Assembly (NCBI GenBank): GCA_018398815.1
Contig: CM031611.1
Span: forward strand, 47,842,817 to 47,870,316
Origin: Conus ventricosus
Lineage: Eukaryota; Mollusca; Gastropoda; Neogastropoda; Conidae
Length of the DNA stretch: 27,500 nt
Direction of reading: 5' to 3'
The position numbers and the translations under genes are program-made. Shown here piece by piece: positions 9,131 through 20,243 of this stretch. Every line of letters begins with the position of its first letter. The first letter of the stretch is position 1. Below the pieces are notes generated by a model. The model made no database searches and was not told where the DNA came from. It worked only from the letters and a program-made list of their open reading frames with translations.

Positions 9131-9600
9131 TTAACTGTAACACATGGTTTCCAATTTTTGACTTTTAGACTTTACGTAATCCAGTAATTGGACAAAACAT
9201 GCCAATTAGTGGCAGAAGTATTCTGTCTTAGTGTTATGTTTGATTTTTAATGTGGAGAATGAAGCCTTTCTGTGTGAAAGCGTACCACTACAAGCAAGGA
9301 ATGTTTTCGTTTTGTTTTTTCTTTTTGTGGGTGTGTCTATAGTCTGTTTGGTAGTTTTTAGCGTAGTTGTTTGTGCGTTGTAATTTTTGTTTTCTATTGT
9401 TTCTCTGTTTAGAATCTCTGGCTGCCTATTTAACAAAGTCTCTTAACTGTTCTGTGAGATATCACTCAAAGGGAATCCATCGCTGTCTCTTCCTTCCACC
9501 CCCCCCCCCCCCTCACCCCCAAACCCCCCTCCCCGCTCCCGGGCCCCCATCTCTTCGATTTTTTCCCTTCTCGTACACGTCTATACTCACACAAATATTA
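9130..9600. other. Unique AT-rich sequence with a poly-C cluster
   Basis: No gene recognised. A C-rich tract lies at about 9498-9548. Confidence 0.5.
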
Positions 9601-9629
9601 TACTAAATAATTTGCCACCCAGCTTGTAT

Positions 9630-9935
9630 AGAGTGTGTGTGTGTGTGTGGTGTGTGTGTGTGTGTGTGTGTGGGGTGTGTGTGTGCGTCTGGGTATGGAG
9701 TGTGTTGTGTAAATGTGTGTGTTGCGAGTGTGGGTGTGGTGTGTTTGTGTGTGGGGGTGTTGTGTTGGTGTGGTGCTGTGTATTGAGTGTTAGTGTATAT
9801 GTGTGGGTGTACGGTGTGTTTTTGTGTGCGGTGGTGTGTGTGAGTGTGTGTTGTGTGTGTGTGTTGTGTGTGTGTTGTGTTGTGTGTGGTCTGTCTGTCC
9901 TGTCCTGTCTGTCTGTCTGTGTCTGTGTCCTGTGT
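9630..9935. repeat. GT microsatellite ending in GTCT/TGTCC repeats
   Basis: Interrupted (GT)n from 9631 to about 9890, then (CTGT)n and TGTCC units to about 9935. Confidence 0.95.
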
Positions 9936-10590
9936 GTCGTTGTTGCTTGCTTTATGATAACATTTCAATGTGAACATTATATCATCTTCCATCAGATATC
10001 TACAATCATTCAGTATGTGTGAGCGGAGCATCAGCCATCGTTCTTTCCTACAAACGCAGAGAGCGAAACCTGAGATGATCGACATAAAACACTCACTTTG
10101 TTTACACAAATAGTACAAAAAAAAAACAAGCAAGCAACACGACAGGCAGACAGATGATAGACAACAGACAGACAGACAAGCAGGCAGACTCAAAGACAGA
10201 CGGATGGGGGCGGGAGGGACCAATATTACCCGTGTTTGATAGCCTGGGTGCTGGCAACCGGTTTGTTAGCTGTGATACTACTGTCATGAAGTGGTTAAAT
10301 GCCAAGCGTGCCTCCTGCCATGGAAGAGATGCGCACTACTTAGAGGTGTGGGCCACTTTCCTATCCTCTTCCATCACCATCTGTCCAATGTACACATGCA
10401 CCCAGCGTATGTTGAATCTTGCACTGCTAACACACCTGCATCTGTCTGTCTGTCTGTCTGTGTCTGTCTCCAGCCACTACAACTCTCACATCTGCAAGTC
10501 TGGAATTGTGCATTAAAAAAATATATTCGAAACCTTTATTCGTTGTACTGAGAACAGCTGAGTTTTTATGCGGTTCTTCCTTTTACCGTC
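9936..10590. repeat. Unique DNA with (GACA)n and (CTGT)n tetranucleotide tracts
   Basis: GACA-type repeats at about 10142-10200 and CTGT-type at about 10441-10470. The plus frame through 10154-10516 is partly made of these repeats and resembles nothing I know. Confidence 0.7.
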
Positions 10591-10592
10591 AG

Positions 10593-10722
10593 AGCAGCCT
10601 ATGTAAACACAACGCTTGCCTGCCAGCTACCCAATAACGTCAACAAAGCCGCACTAGTTCTAAGTAACGAGACGATACCGGCCGTCAAATGCCCCAAAGA
10701 TGAACGTGCTCGGGCCCATTAA
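10593..10722 (+). other. Candidate terminal coding exon (unrecognised)
   Basis: Follows an acceptor-like pyrimidine tract (GGTTCTTCCTTTTACCGTCAG ending at 10592, 21 bases with mixed composition). The frame starting with the GCA at 10594 is open for 42 codons to a TAA at 10720-10722. It contains two Asn-x-Thr sequons and two cysteines 23 residues apart (AAYVNTTLACQ ... AVKCPKDE), a non-repetitive, extracellular-looking composition. No family is recognised, no upstream exon is identified, and a fragment of an unknown repeat is equally possible. Confidence 0.2.
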
Positions 10723-11131
10723 ATAACAGGGTTCTGCAACACACGACGGAAACGGTATAGTAAGAAACTTTCCTTAAACATAAAAGTGTGCTCTTCACTA
10801 TTCATATTATAAGAAAGGTCGGAGACGCGAGAAAACATTCCCTAACCCGAGACCGTAGGAGTTCCACGTCAACATTCCTGCATACGTTTTTGTGCTTCTC
10901 GTTCCTAAGGGTAGTCCTAGCCTCCCTCTTATTTGCCTTTTGTTCTACAAGGATGATGACTGGAATGTTTAGTTCTTCAGACAACAGCGAGGGGTGTGGA
11001 AACTGAATTTCTTTGATAATGGTTATTAACTAATCGCTCATTCGCCCACTTCTCTACATTTGATTTGTATTTTTCTGAAACTTTCTGTAAACCTTTCTTC
11101 CTTCTTTTCTTTTTAATGCGTTCTGTGTATA
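10723..11131. other. Left flank of transposon copy B; no gene seen
   Basis: Unique sequence. It ends ...GTGTATAA immediately before the TIR, so TATA is a possible left copy of the target duplication. Confidence 0.5.
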
Positions 11132-11700
11132 AGTTACAGGCAATCCGTGAAGATTAGGAAAATCGCGTATTTCCTAAACATTAGAATTCATGTAATTCCT
11201 TAACAAGCTTAGAAATACATGAATTTCCTAAAATAGTTAGGAAAATTCACGTATTACCTTAAATAAAACGCAAACAATACAACGGATTTCCTAATCTATC
11301 AATACACCCAGTTCAGGAAGGACAGCAGGAAGCTGAACAAGTGTTCACAAGTGAGTGAAATGTTGTTGTTTGTACCTGTGTGAGGCAGAGAATTGCGTGG
11401 AGTTCCGCATTCAAAATTTTGTAAATCATTAGAGTGTGGGGCCTGTACAGAAATGGAAACTCTGGGCAACACTTTTAAGGGAATTAAGGTCAGAAAAGGA
11501 TACCACATACTGATAACACGGAGGAATATGAGACATCATACAGAAGTGAAAAAAGCGACGCCACAAACTTCTGGAAATCCTCGTCCGAGACTACTATCTA
11601 ATCAAAAAGTAAGTTATCTATCACTCTATTGAAAAGTTAGCGCCTCTCTCTCTTCTTTCCTCTCTCTCTCTCGATCACTCTCTCTCTCCTCATCCTCATC
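11132..11700 (+). repeat. Left terminal inverted repeat of copy B, with a copy of exon 1
   Basis: Reverse complement of 2405-2950. It therefore carries, on the plus strand, the palindrome array, the leader, the exon 1 coding sequence (about 11452-11607) and a donor-like AAAGTAAG near 11605. Transcription from it would run antisense into the 3' end of the transposase gene. Confidence 0.85.
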
Positions 11701-11790
11701 TCTCTCTCGTCAGTCTCGGGGCGGGGGGGGGGGGTAGGCTGGTCATCTCAACTCCTCTCTCATCTCTCTCTCTGATCACATACGCACTAC
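11640..11790. repeat. CT-rich tract at the inner edge of the left TIR
   Basis: Interrupted (CT)n with a short poly-G at about 11719-11734; counterpart of the GA tract at the inner edge of the right TIR. Confidence 0.8.
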
Positions 11791-11808
11791 TCAAGGGTAT
11801 TAGAAGCA

Positions 11809-11814
11809 TTTATT
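11809..11814 (-). terminator. Polyadenylation signal of the transposase gene (copy B)
   Basis: AATAAA on the minus strand, about 75 nt after the position equivalent to the copy A stop codon (11888-11890). Confidence 0.5.
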
Positions 11815-11887
11815 CACAAAATTATACAAAAGTAAAAGCACAGTAAAATTTGCACCACCTTGTTCGTCACAATGAAATCTGCTTGAA

Positions 11888-14572
11888 TCAGCATTTGCTT
11901 TTACACGTAGACTTCTAACATGGACCGTTGCTGTTGCATGTAGTTTTAGTTTTTGAACATTTGCATTATTTGTTGCACAGTTTCTAACTTAACTCACCAA
12001 CGCAAGGTTGCACTTAATGAAGCCCTGACCGCCCCAGAGATTCGCTTATAACTGCCTCGCGAGTGAGAGAGATTGGTGAGATCAACAGAATCTTCACTTA
12101 GAAAGTTTCTTGGACAGACGTCAAACAAAACCATGAGTATCTGCCCCTTCAGTACACCCTGTCTAACTCCAAGCTTGTACATGTCATTTTCATTTCTGTC
12201 CAAGACAAGGCAATGAGTTACGAGGTCCCCTCTACCTCGATCCCCAATGATTTGGAATCATGTGACGCTGTCACTTTTGTTTGCTAATATCAGATTTTCC
12301 TGCTTCTCTTGAGCTTCGCTTCGCTCCCGCATGTTCGTCGTGCCGTTGTTCTGGTGAGGTTCTTCTGCGGCGAATCCCTAATTTATCTAAATGACTGTCT
12401 ACCGACACACCTGGTCTCCTCAATTGACACAAAACCTGATGACCTCAACCGACACATTAGCCTGGTACTCCCCACATCAACTGACACAACTGTGCAACAG
12501 ACTCTCTCTCCTATAGGTACCTCTCTCCCACAACTGACACAACAGGAGCAAACAGACACACCTGTACATCGGCCTCAACTGACAAAACTGGTGCTACTGA
12601 CACACTGGTACTTCCCTCAACTGACACAACTGGTGTGCAACTGGACACACACCTGGTACTTCCTCAACTGACACAATAACTTGTGCAGACTGAACACAGC
12701 CGCTGGTACTCCTCAACTGATACACCTGGTAACTCCTTCAACGGATACACCTGGTGCAACTGACACAGACCTGGTAGCTCCCTTCAACGTGACATAACTG
12801 GTGCAATTGACATCACCTGGAGCTCTCTCAACTGTGCGATGCTGCGCGATTCCAGTGTGTGAACTGTCAAAGACGTCTGATCTGAAGAGCGGCACATTAA
12901 ATGTATGAACAATGTCTACATTTGATGTTGCATGATCAGTGGCAGGGGAAAACATATCCAGTTCCAAAAAAGACTCTGTCACGACTGATGATGCATAAAG
13001 GTCGCCTGCCTCAGGTTCTGCATTGAGCTCGAGTCGACGACGTTGCTGTAGTTGCTCAACCTGCTCCAACACTTCCCTCTGTGCTTTATCATTTGACGAT
13101 TTTCAACAGGAAGTGGGGTAGACAGAAGACCAACATTGACGACGACACGAACATTTGCTTTGAAGGAGGTGTGGGCACCGAACCTGCATGTGGCTCGAGT
13201 TCTTCATGAACGTGTAACAAATTTCAGACCCCAACTCCATTCTGTTGTCCTGTTGTCTTTCATCCACGCCACAAGCATGTCCTTTGATGTCTCCGTTTAC
13301 TCGCTCAATCGAGCCCATGTGATTGTGGGTATCTTGGTTTTTCCGTGAACTAATTTCAAATTGGCCAAAGTTTTGGACAACGTCTGAAAACTTTAGCCTA
13401 AATTCTGATCCATTGTCCCGACTGAAGGATGGCGGAGCTCCAAAAGTCAGAAAAATATCGACCAGAAGCTGGTGTGGCAACTTCAGCAGCCTTATGACAT
13501 GAGTGGACGAAGCAGTACATATATTTGAAAAGTGATCTTTATAAAACTAAATCCATTTGAAAGATCCCCACTAGAAAGAGACGCATGTCATTGATTCTAC
13601 CGTGTCACCGATACAATACATCAGCTTTTTCAAAATGGATTCACATCCCACCTCCCCTTTTTCACTTTGGTCGTTTGTGCTTTCTTTGTAAACTCTTCAC
13701 AGTGTTTTTGTATAGCCCCACGCTGTGCTTTGGATGTTCATAATTTTCTGCCTATGTCCTTCAGCAAACCGATCACGGCCGCCATGTACATTATGCCAAG
13801 TGGGCTCGATGAATGATATCACACATGTCCCTCTACAGCAGCGGAAGTACAGAGGCGTTGTTTTGTGTGGATCACCTCGCTTCTATGAGCTCTTCCAAGT
13901 CTCCTAGTTGCATGAACATATGTACTGGAAAGGGGCATAGCATGGGACATGTGTTTACTCTTTTTGTCAGTTGAGAGCGGTGGCGGTGGGATACATAAAA
14001 AAAATTGGAAGAGAGAGAGGGATGAGAGAGAGAGAAAGAGAGATAGAGTGAGAAGGCGCTAACTTACAAAAAATGTATAAAAAAAAAAACCATTGCGAAG
14101 AAAATAAAAATTGTAGATGCAACCAAGGCTCACATTTGCACATACGAATTGTCAACTTGCAATGTAGTCGTTTCATATTCATGATCTCATCAATCGAAGG
14201 CCGCAACGCGTCGGCGTTGGAGATATGATTCATTTTTTTCGAAATGGTGTGACTCGCTTTCAATGTAAAATGATGGGTCAGCACGCACATTCAAATCAGA
14301 AAATCGGTGAGGAAAGTAGTCTACTCTGTGTTGTTGCGTGTGTGATGAGAGGAGAGAGAGAGAGAAAAAATAGAGAGGGGCGCTAAACTTTCAATAGAGG
14401 AGATAGATAACTTACTTTTGATAAGATAGTAAGTCTCGACGAGATTTCCAGAAGTGTTGGCTACGCTTTTTTCACTTCCTGTAAGATTCTCCATAAACCC
14501 TCCCGTTTTATCAGGTAGTGGCACCTTTTCTGCCCTTAAATTCCTTAAAAAGTGTTCCCCCCCGAGTTCCAT
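11888..14572 (-). pseudogene. Transposase gene of copy B, frame broken throughout
   Basis: Same plan as copy A: exon 1 at about 14572-14416 with donor at 14415, acceptor near 13925, exon 2 down to about 11888. Recognisable pieces include the D-x-G-S-E-F region near 13410, the PQS/H-x-x-G-S-I-E-R-V-N-G-D-I-K stretch near 13310, the LEQVEQLQQRRRLE stretch near 13040, the VPGVS-type repeats (about 12410-12830), the DRNENDMYKLGVRQGVLKG block near 12180, and the Cys-rich tail region before 11888. Shifts occur every few tens of bases, including inside the most conserved motifs and equally in non-coding DNA. I suspect read error rather than decay. Confidence 0.7.
12410..12830 (-). repeat. VPGVS-type coding minisatellite, copy B
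   Basis: Same CTGACACACCTGGTACTCC-type units as in copy A but heavily disturbed by indels; unit count cannot be given reliably. Confidence 0.75.
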
Positions 14573-14892
14573 TTGTACAGGCCACACTCTAACGATTTAC
14601 AAAATTTAATAGCGGAACACCACGCAATTCTCTGCCTCACACAAGGAACACAACAACATTTTCACTCACAGTGAACACTTGTCCCTTCCTGGCTGATCCT
14701 TCCTGACTGGGTTAATTTATAGAATTAGGAAAATCCATGTAATTGTTGGCGTTTTATTTTAGAAATACGTGAATTTCCAAACTATTATTAGGAAATTCAT
14801 GTATTTTCCTAAGCTGTTAAGGAATTACAAGAATTTCCATAAAGAATCAAGGAATACGCGAATTTCCCTTACTTCACGGATTGCCTGTAACA

Positions 14893-15500
14893 TAACTACC
14901 TAAGTAAAAAAGTTGCTTTTGTCCACTTCCAAAACGGATGAAAGAGTCCACCAGTGCACCCAAACATATGAACAGAAATATAACCCTGACGCTGTGCATC
15001 TTACACCAAAACATTAAACTTCGCAGTCGAATATCCGACGGTAAAACCAATACATAGATCTGCAAGGTGGAGCAAGTGTCGACGGAAATGAAGGAGAAAA
15101 AAAAACGGGGGGGGGGGGGGGAAATAGGTAGGGGGGGGGGACAGAGGATGGACAACAAGAAATAAACAGTAAAAAAAAAAATTCCACAGACTTGTTAGCA
15201 CAGACTAATGCAATTTAATAAGAAGCGCCAGCAGAGGTCACAGTCGTTTCCAGTAAGGATCGAATCGCATGCTGTGGTAGATGTTGTCGTGATAACTGAT
15301 GTTGGTTATGTTTAATGAAAACTGTATCTACATTTCATAGTGGAAGAGTGTGTTATTCTTCGATTAGATCGTGTTGTTCATGTGTGCGGTAGCCTTCAGC
15401 CCCTTCCTTATTTTTGTACAGTATGCACTGGTATTATCATAATCGATGTGGACACGACAAGGTCAGGGAAGGGGTCTGTGGTGTACCATACCACGTTACA
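14893..15500. other. Flank repeating 2951-3540
   Basis: Collinear noisy copy of the copy A flank, including the poly-G cluster (about 15106-15140). No gene. Confidence 0.75.
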
Positions 15501-15501
15501 T

Positions 15502-15504
<3 letters not shown>

Positions 15505-15572
<68 letters not shown>

Positions 15573-16045
15573 TGAGCGCGCGCGCGCGTGCGTGCGAGCG
15601 TTGATCTTAACACGTTGCATGTGGATGGCCGTGAGTTTGTGGTGGTGTGTGTTCGTTTCGTTTTCGTTTCTTTAGTTTTACATTCTGTTCACTCCTAAGT
15701 GATTATTAGAACGGGATGTTACGTGTGTGTTGTGTGTGTGTTGTGTGTTGTGGGTGTGTTGTGGTGTGTGTTGTTTGTGTGAGTGTGTGTGTGTGTGGTG
15801 CGTGCGTGTGTGCATGTGTGTCATGTGTGTGTGTGTTTGTGTGTGTGTGTGTTGTGTGATGTGTGGGGTGTGTGAGTGTGTGTGTGGTGTGTTGTGTGTC
15901 CTGTGTGTGGTGTGTGTATGTGTGTGGGTGTTCGTGGCGGTGAAAATTTCACTTTCTTTCCTTTTCATTCTTTTCATTCGTTGTAGTTACAGTACTCGAA
16001 ATCCTCCTCCCCTTCCGCCCCTATCCCCCCCCCCCCCCCCCCCAT
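15505..16045. repeat. GT microsatellites and poly-C, second copy
   Basis: (GT)n at about 15505-15570, a (GC)n step near 15577-15588, interrupted (GT)n at about 15724-15930 and poly-C at about 16025-16043, matching 3543-4085 in order. Confidence 0.9.
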
Positions 16046-16180
16046 TACTTCATTTTCAATCAGGTCACAATGAGATAGGGCAATAAGACATTTCTTATCT
16101 ACATTCCATTCACAAGAGTTTAGTGCTTAATTCAGAGAAATATCATAGCAACAATAATTAGGGGTTTCTGAACAGTGATG

Positions 16181-16184
16181 CATG
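16181..16184. other. Candidate target-site duplication CATG (left of LTR B)
   Basis: Same four bases and same flank as left of LTR A; its right-hand partner is 25634-25637. Confidence 0.5.
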
Positions 16185-17609
16185 TGTTGATGCGGTGGAG
16201 GGTAGGAGTGTGCGCAGGTGAGACAGGCAGATGGTGATAAGTCAGGAACCAAGGGACAGCATCCAGACAAGAGACACAAAAGGACGAACGTGGAGTTTCT
16301 TTCTTTTATTTTCCTTCCATAATAAGCCAAACCAGGAACTCAGCCCTGGGAGCAAACTCTCTCGCACCAAAGCACTCAGCGCACTGAGCTCTCTCTCAGC
16401 CTCTCACGCCAGTCGCTCACATCAGGGAACTCTGATCCATCTCACACACGCTCTACTTTTATTAAGAGTGTACCGGGCCCGCAGAGCCAGCAACACGGTG
16501 CCAGAGAACTGAAAAGGGGGGCCCCCCCCCACCCGCGAGGCCGGAACCATATCAAATTTGTGTTTTCTATGGCAGCTTCAGTGTTGTCTGGCTCCTGCCC
16601 GATCAAACTATTAACACATATTTTTTTTTTAAAAAAACTATCGATGAAAACCTCAGAACACAAGGAAATAAAAGGCATAAGTCACATTTGACAAATTGTT
16701 CTGTACATAATCATTGCTGAATTAATTGTGCCAGAGGTGAAGCCACTTTAACGCGTTTAGTCAGTTTTTCCTCTATGCTTAGAATTTATACTGAAGAGCG
16801 TGAATTAATTTGACTTATGTAGATATAACAGGCATTTCGCTCATTTTCTGACATATAAAATCCTTTTCCGAACAGTGTCCTAGTGGAGAATTCTGTTGTT
16901 AAAAATTACTAGAAAACACAGCTGACTTTTCTCTTCGCCGGGCCGTCGCGCCTACTTTTGACACAATTTTTCAACTGAAAAATACTCTCGGTTGAATATG
17001 TCTGTTTAAATAATAAATTCTACACATTTTCAGTTGAATTCATAACAGAAATGAAGTCATAAGCAAGATTTCGATCGGAAGTCCGAAATTTCGTAGAATG
17101 ATAATTGGATCAAAACTCGACAATGAACTAAGAAGGCGACTTGCTCAAGGGAACCGGCGTCCGTCAGTCATTTCGATAGTCCAAGCCATGTGCGGAAAAC
17201 GTCCGAATCATGGACGATATACGGAAATGAGACATCATGGACATTACTTTTAACTTCATTATTCAATTCTTCAGGTGTTTCCTCTGGGGCTTTTGGTAAA
17301 ATCTGATATTAATCAATGTTCATTCGACAACAATTGAAAATGGCGCAAGATTGCTCGTGGCAAAATCAGTTAGAGAAAAAAGGGCTTCTCAGCCAGTACG
17401 GTTTGTAATGAATATATAAACATTAATTATTGTGACTATACGACGTACATACAACTATGTAGGTACTGAGGTATACATGATTTAAAGAATTTACACAATA
17501 ATAAAAAATGAGATTCGACAAGGGATGTAATGGAAATAACTCGGAACAAAACTTTTCATCCACGAAAGGTAACCAAACGAAAATAAAAACACTGTTAGCA
17601 CCCGGCTAC
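16185..17609 (-). mobile_element. LTR B
   Basis: Noisy full-length copy of the 1.4-kb LTR. It is followed at 17610-17617 by the polypurine tract of the adjacent internal region, so on the minus strand it serves as the 3' LTR of the 17610-20243 unit. Confidence 0.85.
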
Positions 17610-17617
17610 TCCCCCCT
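17610..17617 (-). other. Polypurine tract of internal region 1
   Basis: Minus-strand AGGGGGGA directly before the LTR B start; normally primes plus-strand DNA synthesis in retroelements. Confidence 0.65.
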
Positions 17618-17899
17618 ACTCTCTGTTACAACCGCGTCCTCGGCTGACATAAAAGACAGAGTCCATCAAGTACAACAACATAAAAACAATGGGGGAAAAC
17701 TGGAGCTTTAGACCTCAATCTGGAGAGGCATTTCTTCCTACACAAACCCTTTATCAGTGTAATCAAAACAAAAAAGCATCAAAACATCTACACTCTCTCT
17801 CATTCTTTGAATTCATATCATTCACTAACGAGGGCTTGCTTTTTTTACTAAAAGGCCTTCTGAAAGTCAGCAGATTCGCATTGACTAAGATGGTCATAA

Positions 17900-18420
17900 A
17901 ATTTTAAACAAAATTCCAAAATATCAAATACAAAATGACTAGCAAGGAATTTGTTTTCGGACAAAACCAAAGTTTGGGTTACAGAAAATGACGTGTTTTG
18001 GGAGTTGGTTTAGTTAAAACAAAACTCGCGATTGTCAGGTTCCTAAATGTGACTAGAATTTTTTTTTTTTTTCTGTTTTCCGCCAAAAAAATTGGTGGGC
18101 ACGAGTGACAACATTGGACTGGGTTTTTTGAAAAAAAATTCACTTAATGGGATTTAAAAATTGGTATTTAGAGGTTTTGTGTATTTAGAAAGAAACAATC
18201 CAAGAAAGTTGGGTACAAAATAACTTTGAAGGGTTCGAAAAAATTCCAGGGTATTGGGTACCGAAACCAAACGACAACAATGGGCTTTTTAAGTGTGCAA
18301 GATTCCATTAAGTCAGATACTAAATGGGCAAAAACAGAATTTGCTATTAAATCCTTAGCCATACTGCTGGCCTTCAGAAAACCCTGGCATACATTATCCA
18401 ACCTGAAGAACAACAACAAT
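17900..18420. repeat. Diverged ~53-bp tandem repeats, internal region 1
   Basis: Noisy counterpart of the array at 21930-22340, with repeated ACAAAATGACTAG / GGGTACCAAA-like words. Confidence 0.6.
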
Positions 18421-18529
18421 ATAAACTAGCTTTTGCATAAAAATAAACAACAGAATTGTTTAAAAGTCCTGCAACTCCCCTTCCCAAACAGGTATTTAAC
18501 TATCAATCACTAGGAATATATTTACTGTC

Positions 18530-19325
18530 CTTGCCGGACATCTGACAGGTCATGATTTTGTGAAAGTGTTCCTGGTCATGACAGCAGTCACTAGCAATCT
18601 TTTCACAGTTTCACCGCCAGACAGCAGATCGCCGTGGGGCTGCGGGTGGATACACTACGTAACAGGGCGACTGGAGTTGCACAAGGTTGCTACAGTTCTG
18701 GGCTTGGGTTGTGGGAACACAACCCAGTCTGGTCCCTGGAGTCTGGAGATGTTTCAGCTTGTTCCTCCACCATCAAGGTGGTTTGGTATACGATGGCAGT
18801 GTCGGGGTCCTGCTGTCAGTGGGGTGATGAGTTGCCCGACAGAGCCATACCCGTTGTCTGGGGCCTGGCAGAAGACGTGGTGGGGGCATGGTCTGGCGTT
18901 CAGAGAATGGCGTGGAGGCACTGGCAGTTGGGGGGGGAGTACAGGGATAAGGGTCGGGCATCTGAATGTGCTGCTCCGAGTCCCGGGGGTACATACCGGG
19001 CCAGTAACCTGGGGGGCAACATATCTGCAAGCACGCTGGTAGCCCTTGATCCCTAGGGGTTGTGGACCCAATGACAGCACCTTGGGGCGGAGCAATCCGG
19101 GAAGGAGGCAGCTGCTCACACGCACCGAGTTTAGGGTCCACCATTTCGGCGATGGAGCAACCCCCTGTCGGCAGATGAGGCGACCGCTGACGAATAGGAG
19201 ACTGTAGCTCTCCTAATCTCACGCTACTGCCAGCTTCTTTGGCCAAGTAAACAGAATTGGGGCCCATGGATGGTCCGCCTGCCAGCAGTCGGTGCATCAC
19301 TCCTGGTACAGCTGAGGCAAAATGG
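18530..19325 (-). pseudogene. Integrase N-terminal remnant, internal region 1
   Basis: Broken version of the linker and H2C2 zinc-finger segment described for 22770-23420: fragments such as RLLAGGPSMGPN, MVDPKLGACEQL and YWPGMYPRD are visible across frames. Neither the reverse transcriptase nor the integrase catalytic core is found next to it. Confidence 0.65.
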
Positions 19326-19329
19326 ACTC

Positions 19330-20180
19330 AGATCCGGGTCGCCTGGGTGCTGCTGAGCACGCGGTGATGACAGACATTCCAGAAGCTGACAGTGGCGAGT
19401 TTATATAAGAAGGGGTTTGGGTCCACTGTTTATTGGTGACAGAGTCCATAGTCGTCTCCAAAGGCCGTCCGTGCTTTATGCTGCGAATTTGCCCAGCTGC
19501 TTGGAGATCGGCTGTGGTGGCAGTGCTGTGGTGTGCTGATTCCTGCCTCAAACTGGCGACTGTTGCTGTGAGGCATCTAGCTGACTTTGAAGCGAGCAAA
19601 CAGCACATTGAGCCAGCCGTGTGGAGAGATGTCATCTCGTCGGTCACTGCAGTCCTGCATCCCCCTTTGGGCTTCCATCCTAGCCTCTTCAAAGTGTGTA
19701 GGATGGTTTCCGGACGAAATACCGACATCCTTGCGGAGTGGCTGGGCTTGTCTGTAGGCCACGGTGAAGGCGTCCCCGGAGTATGGATGCTGGCAACATT
19801 CCATCCCCAGTCCTGGTTGACCTTCTTTCCAATGTACTGTGAGATGGGACCCTACTCAGAGATGTTCTCGACCTGCCCAGCTGCCTGGTGAAAAACGCCT
19901 GTGGCCATGGGACCTCATCACGTCTCTCTCCACAGTTCACTCGCCCTAATGTCTAGATCTTGGCTGGAAGTCGGACGTAGTGCCGCTGGCAGCCTGATCA
20001 ACTCCGGCGGACTCGGACGGCCATCTAGGGCGCTATCGCCAGAGGGCGGCTGTCATGTCTTCCAGGGGCTCAAGGTTGGCAAGCCTGGCCTCCCAAAGAA
20101 GCGTCCACTTCCCTGCTGCTCTCGTTACCCTGAATTTGGGGAGCTGAATGCAGGGGGTGCAGAGGTTAGTTGCTGGCCAT
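19330..20180 (-). pseudogene. Gag-like gene, internal region 1, frames broken
   Basis: Start codon equivalent at 20180-20178. Matches the gag of internal region 2 in pieces: LPKF near the start, LEPLEDMTAALW, GDGMLPASILR, YFVRKP and a coiled-coil-like CLTATVASLRQE stretch, spread over three frames. Noise level matches the rest of the 11.1-20.8 kb block, so the frameshifts may not be biological. Confidence 0.65.
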
Positions 20181-20243
20181 GGTGTCCCGTTCTTCTTGGC
20201 TGTGTCATCTTGTCCCATGTCTTCAATCCTGCTCGGCACCCAT

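Larger units (their letters stand above)
11132..14892 (-). mobile_element. Ginger-type DNA transposon, copy B (complete, noisy sequence)
   Basis: About 3.76 kb bounded by inverted repeats: left TIR 11132 to about 11700 and right TIR about 14346-14892. Gene order inside matches copy A. It differs from copy A by frequent 1-base insertions, deletions and substitutions spread evenly over coding, intronic and non-coding parts. The TATA flank on the left and TA-rich flank on the right allow a TATA target duplication but noise prevents proof. Confidence 0.8.

Noticed and set aside
10154..10516. Plus-strand frame of 120 residues as a gene
   Set aside because: Both ends are GACA/CTGT repeat translation; the middle resembles nothing known and has no splice or promoter support.
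18560..19056. Plus-strand Gly/Trp-rich frames opposite the integrase remnant (also 19433-20248, 22519-22946, 23320-24138)
   Set aside because: They are antisense to recognisable gag or H2C2 sequence on the minus strand.
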